DNA of 64,000 nucleotides, from contig ML014136.1 in NCBI GenBank assembly GCA_003615045.1, forward strand, positions 62,001 through 126,000. The letters run 5' to 3'. Below the pieces are notes generated by a model. The model had not been told where the DNA came from, searched no databases, and saw only the letters and a list, made by a program, of their open reading frames with translations. This document shows, one piece after another, positions 19,608-27,691 of this stretch (position 1 is its first letter; each line of letters starts with the position of its first letter). This stretch comes from Caulochytrium protostelioides. Taxonomy: Eukaryota > Chytridiomycota > Caulochytriomycetes > Caulochytriales > Caulochytriaceae. The translations under genes and the position numbers were made by a program.

Positions 19608-20593
19608 TCAGCGCTTCTTGGGGATCGCCGTGATGGCGGGCGGCGCCTGCACCACCTCGCGGAAGAACACGTGGTCGCGGCCGTCAGGACGCGGCGCCGC
19701 CACGTTGGTCAGCATCTCCAGGTCCTTCGAGCGCTGCGCCGAGGTCGTCGCGCTCGGCAGCAGACCACGCGCCGAGGGCACCGTCGACACCGTCTTGGCA
19801 GGGCTCGGTTTGGCGCGCTTCGCCACGGGCGTCGCGGCCGCGCCGTCGCCGTCGCCGGCGTCGCTCTCGTCGTCCGAGTCGGACCCGTCGCCGCCGCGCT
19901 TGCCCGCCTTGCGCTTCTTCATGTACGCCTTGCGGCGGGCGTTGCGTGTCGACTCGGCCTTCTCCTTGTCGACGATCTGCTGCGTCGTCCACTGGCGCAG
20001 ACGGCGGCGGTACGCCGCAAGGGTCTCGCCCTTATTGGGCTTGGGCATCTTGGCCGGAGCGGGCTTGCCATCCGCGGCCGTGGCGGCCGGCGTCGCTGCG
20101 GCGGCGATGGCATCCGCTTTGTGGGTTCCGCTCGCCACGGTATTCGGCGTCTGGTCGTCCGTCTTGGTGCCCGCGATCGCGGCTTTCGCGGCGTTTTTCT
20201 GGGCTTTCTTGGCCTCCATTTGCTGGATGGTTTTGTTCTTGAGGTCCATCAGACGGGTCCTACGCGTTGCCATGTTCATTGTGATGCCGCGAGCGCAGTC
20301 CATGAATTCACGAGGGATGAGTCAATGCGGTGATGCCATGATGCTATGAAGCCTCCGATAAGGGACCTCATCCGGATCGATGGGCGTCGATCATGCCTAT
20401 CGTATCGATGGTGGACTTACCAGCTCTTCGGGGCGTCCCAGTTGTTGAGGGGCACGACGCCCTTCTTGTGTTTGAACTTGCGGCCAACACCCTCATATGT
20501 GGAGGGCGCGTCAGTGGCCTCGGGCGCATTGCCGGGCAGCCCCGCGAGCGACTCGACGCCGCGGGCACGCACCCGATGATCGCGCCGTCCCAT
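19608..20593 (-). CDS. CCDC137: CCDC137-like basic nucleolar protein (two exons)
   Basis: A 274-residue lysine/arginine-rich protein resembling the CCDC137 family, a poorly characterised nucleolar/chromosome-associated group. The family pattern is visible. Exon 1 gives MGRRDHRVRARG followed by GVGRKFKHKKG. The central part carries KPNKGETLAAYRRRLRQW, followed by basic coiled-coil-like sequence (ARRKAYMKKRKAGK), an acidic serine patch and a C-terminal FFREVVQAPPAIT motif. Exon 1 is 20593-20421 and exon 2 is 20259-19608; the 161-bp intron (20420-20260) has a GTAAGT donor and CGTAG acceptor. The junction completes a Trp codon (…APKSW/TRLMDLKNK). Without exon 1 the second exon would start at a weak internal Met. 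Family assignment rests on motif resemblance only. Confidence 0.72.
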
Positions 20594-20814
20594 GGTCACT
20601 GCGGGTCACGCAGCGTCTCGGCGTCCGATCGAGCCCGACAGCGGCGCGGCTCGTAGGAGGAAGAAAGCGGCGGCAGCGAGCGGAGTTACGTGTCACGCCG
20701 AAACACGGTGGACGACGGCTGGCCAACGAGCAAGCGGGGGCGACAACGACGCCAGCGCAACCGCTCGACAGGATCCTTCGGTCCGATCCTAGGCCCGCCT
20801 CCGATTCCTTGCGC

Positions 20815-21183
20815 ATGGCCCACGTGGCTGCATCGCGTCCGGCGGACTCGGGCAGCGGAGATATGCAGGAAGGCCCGCTGCCGCGCCGCCTTTCTCGCTG
20901 GCTCTTGCGGGCGCGGCCACCGCGGGCTGCGTTCGGCGCTGCGGGGGAGCCGTCGCCGGCCTCGTTGATGGCGCACGGGCCCCTGCGGCAGCGGGCCGTC
21001 CAAGCTCCGCTCGCGAGCCCGGTGCGGCCGCTGGCGGCGACAAACTTGCGTGCGCCACAGCCGCGCCCGGCCGCGCCGATGCCGGCGGGTCCGGCGCCGC
21101 GGCGGACGCGGGCCTTCCCTCGCGCGCTGGGCCGCGGTGCAGCCGTCGTGCCGCTGGCGGGCCGGAGACCCGTCTCGGTCTGA
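20815..21183 (+). CDS. Weak candidate: small alanine/proline/arginine-rich ORF
   Basis: A 122-codon ATG-initiated frame (MAHVAASRPADSGSGDMQEG…) ending at TGA. Third positions are GC-rich (roughly three quarters by eye), but less than in the confident genes, and an antisense frame is equally open though it lacks an ATG. There is no recognisable domain, and it may simply be GC-rich upstream DNA. Listed as a possibility only. Confidence 0.22.
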   Translation: MAHVAASRPADSGSGDMQEGPLPRRLSRWLLRARPPRAAFGAAGEPSPASLMAHGPLRQRAVQAPLASPVRPLAATNLRAPQPRPAAPMPAGPAPRRTRAFPRALGRGAAVVPLAGRRPVSV

Positions 21184-21330
21184 AGGAGCCTGGGCGTCGG
21201 CGGCGCCCGCGGCGGAGGGGAGAGCGGGGACGCCGCGCGAGGTGTGCCGCGGCCGTGGTGCGGGGTGCGGGAGCGCGTGGGCCGGCGCGTCGATACCGGC
21301 GCGAGACGCTGATCGGGCGGGGATGGCCGA

Positions 21331-21409
21331 TGCTGCTGTTCGTGCTACTGCTGCTGCTGTTCGTGCTGCTGCTGCTACTGCTGCTGCTGCTGCCGATGCC
21401 GATGCCGCT
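21331..21409. repeat. Imperfect GCTGCT/CTGCTG triplet repeat
   Basis: Mostly CTG triplets interrupted by TTCGTG and CTACTG, ending in GATGCC repeats. On the minus strand it would read as a serine run, but that frame has no ATG. Confidence 0.85.
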
Positions 21410-22404
21410 CGTCGGAGAGGCGGGGCGTCGGTGGGGGTCTAGCGGGAGGGTCGGGGGCCGGTGTGGCACGGGCGGCGGGTCATGGGTGGTGGCGGGCGGT
21501 CGGACGCTCCGGCGGCGATCGCAGGATCAGGTACCAGCGACACCTCGCGCTGAATCCAAGGGGAGGGCGGCGACCCTGGGTCAGGAGCATACCCGCGCCG
21601 GTGGGTCCGAAATGGATCCAATGAAAAGTCGAGAGAGCCTGCTGCGGCCATGTCGAAAGCGAATGAGGACGCACACCGCGTGACCACTTCATCACTATCA
21701 CCTCTCGTAGGCGTCCGCGCCTTCACCGTGCTCCGGGTTCAGACGGTACAAGCCTCGAAGCCCTCCCACCTTCGCGACGACAACGACCCACTGATCGGCC
21801 ATTCCCCACGTTATCACAGCGACTCGCTTTCCGACTTCATACGGCGTCCGTCACCGCTTTTCGACTGCCGAGCATCTTCGGCTGGCCACATCACCGCCGC
21901 TCGCGTTCCGTCATTCCTCCGTACGATTCCAGAGCTCGCTGGAGGCTGAAGCCACCGCTCTTCGCTGCGCTTGTGGCGCTCCCGACCCTCGGCAACGTGA
22001 CTCTCCCGCCGTACCACTCCGCCCTCGGTGGCCCCGCAGCGACCATCACCTCGCTCGCTGGCGCTCACCCACCGCGTCGACGCCTCCGGTCCGTGCTGTC
22101 CGTGCTGCCACATCTGGCCTGTCCTCTCCACCACGGAGGCATGCGACCGCTGCCATCGATCCATGGCCCGTCTCCGAATGGCATTCCCGCTGCCGCCTGA
22201 TCGCCGTCGTCATCCTGCGTTCCCCGCGATCCGCCACCCCTAGCCACGGCGGTATCGACGGCCTCGCCCGCCGCCGCCGCCGCCGCCGCCGTTGCGGCTC
22301 CGGTCCTCCTGCTGACGGCCCGACGGACCCGACCCTCCGTTGCCGCGCCGGCGTTGGGCGCCGTCCCTCCCTCCTCTGCCAGGGCAGCACGGCCGTCTGC
22401 CGCG

Positions 22405-25266
22405 ATGCCGCCGCCGCCGCCAGCGCCGCGCGATGCGGCGGTCCGCCGTCCATCCGAGGTCGTCGCGTCCGCCGCGCCGTCGCCGGTCGTGTCGCCGTCC
22501 GCGCCGCGCCTCCCGAGCGTCGCCCCTCCATCCGCACATGCCGCGGCGAGGGCGGCCGCTGCGCCGCCCGCGCCGCATCTCCCGACGGCGCCGTCCGCCG
22601 CCGCGGCCTCCGCCTCCGCCACGGCCAGCACGGCGCCCGCGGCCTTGCCGCCGCCGCCACTCCCGGCGCCCTGCGCCCAATGCGGCCAGCCGGCTCTGTT
22701 CATGTGCTCGCAGTGCGGCCCGCGCACCCGGTACTGCTCCGGGCCCTGCCAGACGGCCGACTGGGCGGCTCACCGCCGGGTCTGCGTCGGCGCTTCAGCG
22801 GCCCGCCGCGCCCGCGAATCCCAGTCGACGCTCGCCGCCTCGGCGGCCGCGGTGGCGGCCGCACCCGCGCCGGCTCAGACGGCCGCGCTGCCGCACGTGC
22901 CGCGGCGCGATGCCCGTCCCCAACCGATACCCATGCCCGCCGCTGCCGACATCGCCACCGCCGCACGAGCCGCGGCTGCCGCTGTTCCTGCAGCAGACTC
23001 GTCGTCCCGGCCCGTGTGGCCGCCGGCATCGGGAGCGCCGCCTGCCGCGCCGCCACCGGCGCCGCCGCCAGCCGTATCCCGACCTCGACTGCCATCCAGT
23101 GCCGCTCACGCGGTGCCCAGTGATACGCCCGCCAAAGTCTTTGGCACGAGCCGCGCAAGCATCGCGCAGCGCATTAACTACAAGCGCAGCCGCGCGTTGT
23201 CGGCAACGGCGTCGTCGTCGGCTTCCTCGACACCCAACACGAGTGGCACCGCGCTGTTGGCCGATGCGGCGCCGACACTGGCGCGGCCGTGTTACTCAGG
23301 ATCGGCGGTGGCACTCGCAGCGTCACGGTCGTCTGACGACTGTCTCTCGCAGCCGTTGCAGCAGCCGCGGACATCGCCGAGTTCGGACCGCGGCGTCGCG
23401 CTCGCGTCGCCTACGCGGGGAGCGCCGCAGGGCGACTCCGAGAGCGGCGACGGGGATGATGAGACGCGCCTGGGCGATGAAGACGATGATGATGAGGCCG
23501 ACCAGACGGAAGATCTTCGTTTCTACATCAACCAGATCTATCTGATCATCAAACCGGTCGCGATGTGCATCGCGCTCTCCATCCTGTGGGTCAAGCTGAC
23601 ACAGTCCTCGAGCACCTACTACGGCGCATCGGCCTCGGTCGTTGCGAGCATCACGCGAGGCAGCACGAGCGATTCGAACGCCGGCATCGATTTCCTGGCC
23701 TCGTTTCAGGGCGCCGCCATCATTTTGAGCTACATTATCGGCAGCACGATCATCATGGTGCTGCTCTTCCGGTACAACCACATCAAAATCCTGTGGTCGT
23801 TCTTTGTCGTGATGGTGCTGCTGCTGCTGGGCCTCTTTGGCTACTATCTCGGCTCCGATCTGCTTGTCGCTCTGGGCTGGGCCTTCGACTACATTTCCTT
23901 TGTCTTTCTGCTGTGGAACCTGTGCTGCGTTGGCATCGCCGTCATCTTTTACCGCGGCCCGCTCTGGCTGCAGCAAGTCTACCTCGTCGTCATGAGCAGT
24001 ATGATGGCATTCTCCCTCACCGCGCTCGCAGACCTGACCACATGGATCCTCCTCGGGTTCCTCGCGCTCTGGGACCTCGTCGCCGTCCTGTGTCCCTTCG
24101 GGCCGCTCCGGATATTGCTGGAGACGAGCCGCGAGCAGAACCGCGAGATCCCTGCACTGCTGTATACGGCCATGGCGACGCCGGGACGGCCGCCGTCGGA
24201 GCGGCGTCGGAGCCCCCACGACGACAACCGCGCCGATCCTGCCCCCGACGCATCCGACCCGCCGCCCGCGTGGTCCTCTTCGCCCCGCCCGCCGATGGGT
24301 CTACCGCCTGCTCCTGGATCTCGCTCGGCCGCGCCCTATCGCGACGGCGACGACGGCGCCCATGACCCGGCGCCCGCCTACCAGCCCATGGCATCCGTCG
24401 CATACCGCCCGGCCCCGGCCTTCCCCCGCCACGTGACACCCGCGCCGGGGACCCCGGCGCCGGTGTCGACGACGGTGTCGACGACGGCCACGGCCGGCAA
24501 GCCGTCGAAAGCCGCGGCGGCCACGGTGGCGGTCTCGCACTCCGTCGGCGACGCGACCGCCGCCGCGTCAGCGTTTCTCGCGAGCGACTGCCGCGTGCCG
24601 GCCTCGGCTGCCGAAGCGGCCGACCGGCGGTTGCTCGGCGTGGCCTCGCCGCTGTCGAGCGAGCAGTATGCGATGACGCCATTGAAGGGCGGCGCCGGGC
24701 TGTCCTCGACAACGGCGTCGACGTTCGCTGCGCGGCCTGTGGCCACGATGGCGACAGCGGCGTCGACAACGACGACAACGTTCGTTACGCCCTATGACGA
24801 CGGCTCTACGCCTCTCGCGTCGCAGAGCGACCCTGACAGCACCGTGGACGGGGAGACGGACGGCGTTGCGGCTGATGAGGACGACGGCGAGGCCGGGGAG
24901 AGCGACGCGGACGACGACGCGGAAGCTGATGAGCGCAACAACCTCAAGCTCGGTCTCGGCGACTTTGTCTTTTACAGCGTTCTGATAGCGCGCGCGGCGG
25001 TGTTCGACTGGGTCACGACGATCGCGTGTGTAGTCGTCGTCATGATGGGCCTCAACATTACCATCTTCCTGCTGGTGATCTACCGCAAGGCGCTGCCCGC
25101 GCTGCCGATCTCTATCGCGTTCGGGATCCTGTTCTACTTTGCGAGCAGCAAGACGCTCGCGCCCATGGTCAATGGACTCGTGTATCTGCCGGATGGCCGG
25201 CCCGCCCTCACCAATGCGAGCATCTTTGTTGGTCGCTTTGGTGGCGCGGGCGCGGTCTACATCTAG
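22405..25266 (+). CDS. PSEN: Presenilin-type aspartyl protease fused to an N-terminal MYND zinc finger
   Basis: A 953-residue continuous frame. Presenilin is the intramembrane aspartyl protease of gamma-secretase, cutting transmembrane helices in the endomembrane system. Residues 1-89 are alanine/proline-rich. Residues 90-127 form a complete MYND finger (Cys90, 93, 101, 104, 111, 115, His123, Cys127). A disordered region follows to about 365. Transmembrane helices 1-6 begin near 370 (RFYINQIYLIIKPVAMCIAL) and include the landmark FYRGPLWLQQVYLVVMSSMM. The first catalytic aspartate is Asp557 in LWDLVAVLCPFGPLR (Trp-Asp instead of Tyr-Asp). A disordered loop of about 250 residues precedes GLGD (850-853, catalytic Asp853) and PALP (898-901). 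All catalytic motifs are present, so the enzyme is probably active. Animal presenilins are about 450-470 residues and lack MYND. The start is the first in-frame ATG. Confidence 0.93.
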   Translation: MPPPPPAPRDAAVRRPSEVVASAAPSPVVSPSAPRLPSVAPPSAHAAARAAAAPPAPHLPTAPSAAAASASATASTAPAALPPPPLPAPCAQCGQPALFMCSQCGPRTRYCSGPCQTADWAAHRRVCVGASAARRARESQSTLAASAAAVAAAPAPAQTAALPHVPRRDARPQPIPMPAAADIATAARAAAAAVPAADSSSRPVWPPASGAPPAAPPPAPPPAVSRPRLPSSAAHAVPSDTPAKVFGTSRASIAQRINYKRSRALSATASSSASSTPNTSGTALLADAAPTLARPCYSGSAVALAASRSSDDCLSQPLQQPRTSPSSDRGVALASPTRGAPQGDSESGDGDDETRLGDEDDDDEADQTEDLRFYINQIYLIIKPVAMCIALSILWVKLTQSSSTYYGASASVVASITRGSTSDSNAGIDFLASFQGAAIILSYIIGSTIIMVLLFRYNHIKILWSFFVVMVLLLLGLFGYYLGSDLLVALGWAFDYISFVFLLWNLCCVGIAVIFYRGPLWLQQVYLVVMSSMMAFSLTALADLTTWILLGFLALWDLVAVLCPFGPLRILLETSREQNREIPALLYTAMATPGRPPSERRRSPHDDNRADPAPDASDPPPAWSSSPRPPMGLPPAPGSRSAAPYRDGDDGAHDPAPAYQPMASVAYRPAPAFPRHVTPAPGTPAPVSTTVSTTATAGKPSKAAAATVAVSHSVGDATAAASAFLASDCRVPASAAEAADRRLLGVASPLSSEQYAMTPLKGGAGLSSTTASTFAARPVATMATAASTTTTTFVTPYDDGSTPLASQSDPDSTVDGETDGVAADEDDGEAGESDADDDAEADERNNLKLGLGDFVFYSVLIARAAVFDWVTTIACVVVVMMGLNITIFLLVIYRKALPALPISIAFGILFYFASSKTLAPMVNGLVYLPDGRPALTNASIFVGRFGGAGAVYI

Positions 25267-25402
25267 TCCGGCGAGCAGCCGATCCCCCGACTTCCATTGG
25301 CCTTCCTGCCCCGATGGCCAGCGCCATGGCATCGACTCTGATGTAATGCTTTATATAGATGGATACCCCCCTCCCCCCTCACGTGCGCGACATGCATCCT
25401 GA

Positions 25403-26590
25403 CTATGGGCGCCATTGGATCACTTCCATAGCCTTCTCGGCGGCGGCGAGCAGCTGGCGGTTGTTGTTTTGTCGGGAGGCGGCCCGGTCGGCGAGGGCCT
25501 GAATCGTCGGCACCGACGGGAGCAGCTGCAGCCGCCCGCGGTAGTCTTCCGTCATGTTGGTCATGAGCTTCAGCACGTTGAGCAGCACGGCCTCGGAGGA
25601 GTCGTCGAGCATCGCAATGAGCCGAACGACGGCGTTGGCGCGCACGACAGCGCGCTTGCCCTCCACATCGATGGTGATGATCATGAGCGCGCCGGCGGCG
25701 GCCGCGCGGACCGCGGACTTGTGGTCGCTCAGCAGCACGATGAGGTGATCGATGGCGCGTGGGTGCGCAATCGCGACGGCACGGCCCTCAGGCACAAACG
25801 CGAGCGCCATGATACCGCGGCACGCCGCCGCCTTGACCGCCGACGGCGCGTCGTCCTTGATCAGCGCGGCCAGCGCGTCCATCACGTGGTGGTCGAGGGC
25901 TTCCCGGATCACGAGGGAGGGCCGGCCGTGGCGCAGGCACTGCTCGAGGATCTCCAGCAGCAGCACCTGGTTCTCGAGCCGCTCCGTGAGCAGTTTCGGA
26001 AAAATGAGCGGAAACAGGAGCATCCCCACAAACTCATTGACGCCGTGCGCACTCGTCGTGCACAGCTGGATGGTGCCCCAGACGTTGCGGCGGACGAGAT
26101 CGTTGTTCTCGTCAAAGTAGCCCGCGAGGGTCGCGAACGCCGTCTCGGCCAGCAGCGCATCGCGGCCCTGGGCGTGCGCCGCAATTCGGAGCAGCAACTC
26201 CGTGGACCGCTGGCGCATCGTCAGATCCGTCTCAGCGGCCGCCACGCGGTTGAGGATCGAGACCACCCCGTGCTGCAGCGCTTCCGCAAGCCGCAGCGGG
26301 TCGTGGCACAGCTCGACGAGCTGCATGGCCGCGTCGATGCGCTGCGCCAGCGTCCCGCTGCTCAGCTCCTCCAGCAGCTTCATGACGCCGCGGCGTCCGT
26401 ACGCGAGCTGCCGCTCGCGCGGGTTATACGTGGCGGGCGTGCACGTCGTGTAGTCGCCGCGGATGGCGGCGTTGTTGGCGCGGATCGCATAGTTGAGCGT
26501 CGGCACGATGTCGTCGACCGACTCGCCCGGTTGCCGGCCGCTCTCGTCCAGTACGGACCCGCGCGACGGCAGCGACTCAACGTCTGTCAT
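25403..26590 (-). CDS. RSPH14: Radial spoke head 14 homologue (armadillo-repeat flagellar protein)
   Basis: A 395-residue armadillo/HEAT-like helical repeat protein matching RSPH14 (formerly RTDR1), an axonemal radial-spoke component of motile cilia. Family landmarks are AYGRRGVMKLLEEL near residue 65, HDPLRLAEALQHGVV near 95, repeated armadillo helices (SAVRAAAAGALMIITIDVEGKRA near 300) and the terminal AMEVIQWRP, comparable to the VIEFKP end of the human protein (about 348 residues). A second in-frame ATG lies 54 codons upstream at 26752, but that extension reads through an A-run as FFFC and looks like leader. The 3' end converges on the presenilin gene 136 bp away. Its presence implies a flagellated life stage. 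Confidence 0.88.
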   Translation of the reverse strand: MTDVESLPSRGSVLDESGRQPGESVDDIVPTLNYAIRANNAAIRGDYTTCTPATYNPRERQLAYGRRGVMKLLEELSSGTLAQRIDAAMQLVELCHDPLRLAEALQHGVVSILNRVAAAETDLTMRQRSTELLLRIAAHAQGRDALLAETAFATLAGYFDENNDLVRRNVWGTIQLCTTSAHGVNEFVGMLLFPLIFPKLLTERLENQVLLLEILEQCLRHGRPSLVIREALDHHVMDALAALIKDDAPSAVKAAACRGIMALAFVPEGRAVAIAHPRAIDHLIVLLSDHKSAVRAAAAGALMIITIDVEGKRAVVRANAVVRLIAMLDDSSEAVLLNVLKLMTNMTEDYRGRLQLLPSVPTIQALADRAASRQNNNRQLLAAAEKAMEVIQWRP

Positions 26591-27691
26591 CCTGGCGGAT
26601 CCAAGAAAATGAGGGCAGATCAGTGGGATTCGGCAAAAAAAAAATCGAATATAAAGGGAACTATCGCGATGCGACAAGAAAGGGATGACAGACGGACCAT
26701 CATCGAAAATGATTGAGTCACGAGATGGCCCCTGATCAGCAATTGGCTTCATGTGTCCTTCTAGCTCATGATCGTCGTTTCGGTCGATCCGCAGTCGAGT
26801 CGCGCAGTCGACTCGACTTCATCATCATTCAGTGCATGCGGTAAGCATGCATGTTCGTATGTTGACGGTTCGGCCAGGATCGGCGCCCATGTCGGAGTTT
26901 GGTCCTGGGAGCCACCGACCATCCGCAGCCGACCGGCATTATCGGAGGTGAAGGGTCAGAATTCATAACACCGCCATGCCGGCGGTGAAGGCGACGCACC
27001 GGTTTGCCGCACCGGTTCGCCGCACACCAATCCCGCTGGACTCGATCATTATCAAATGCTTCGACTTGAAACGATGGATGATGCGGGCGAGACCAGATAC
27101 CATCGTTTGGATTTTCGGAGGGCCTATCCTAGGATCATTTCATCTCATGGGATCATTGCACATGGCCTCTGATTCCTTTTTGCTTTTTCCGGATGGTTCA
27201 AAAGTCAGTTATAGTTCGCTGCTACGCGCGGTCCGGTGCGATGTGGTTGGGCGTTGCCGATCTCACCTGAGTGACATGCAGCGAGTGAACGCGACCGGAA
27301 CGCCCCGCGCGACACGCTGGTTCGTGAACGCCGTCGGGAGCGGGGGCGTCGACTGCCTTCGCCTTCCACGGTCCTCGGGTCCAGGGCGGCGGCATAAGCC
27401 TCCCCGAGGGCGCCGCCCGGAGCCGCGGACATGCACAAAAGCGCTGAGAGCCCCTGTCGTGCAGACATCGGCTGCCACGCGTCGGTGATGGCGGTCACGA
27501 GTCGGACGCTGGCCTCCCTGCTCGTCGGAGATGGGACGACTGCTCCCGACGCGCCAGTCACCACCACGCGCTCTCGATCCGCCACGCGTCTCGCCGCCTG
27601 CCTACTCCGCGGCCCGTCGATTTTTAGCCTCGCCACGCGCCCTTTATCCGATCCGGCGCCGCTGCCGCCGCCCTCGACGGCGACCAAAACG
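26591..27691. promoter_or_regulatory. Divergent promoter region of RSPH14 and NMA111
   Basis: About 1.1 kb separating two outward-facing genes. It is markedly AT-richer than its flanks up to about 27250. It contains an inverted repeat with 8-bp perfect arms GTCGAGTC (26794-26801) and GACTCGAC (26810-26817), and an A-run near 26636-26645 just upstream of RSPH14. A frame open at 26976-27488 has no domain. Upstream ATGs in the NMA111 frame at 27431 and 27488 leave its start somewhat open. Confidence 0.5.

Larger units (their letters stand above)
20594..22404. other. Long region upstream of the MYND-presenilin gene
   Basis: About 1.8 kb between the divergent CCDC137-like and presenilin genes. 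It contains one weak candidate ORF (20815-21183), a GCTGCT-type repeat (21331-21409) and an AT-richer stretch around 21600-21850. Promoters for both flanking genes should lie here. No recognised domain. Confidence 0.5.

Noticed and set aside
20789-21469. Minus-strand frame with serine runs
   Set aside because: No ATG opens the frame before its last few codons, and the serines come from a simple CTG-type repeat.
26591-26752. 54-codon upstream extension of RSPH14 to an earlier ATG
   Set aside because: It reads through an A-run as consecutive phenylalanines and has no counterpart in family N-termini, so it is more likely leader sequence.
26976-27488. 170-codon plus-strand frame in the RSPH14/NMA111 divergent region
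   Set aside because: No domain, AT-rich composition unlike coding sequence here, and it overlaps the NMA111 upstream region in another frame.
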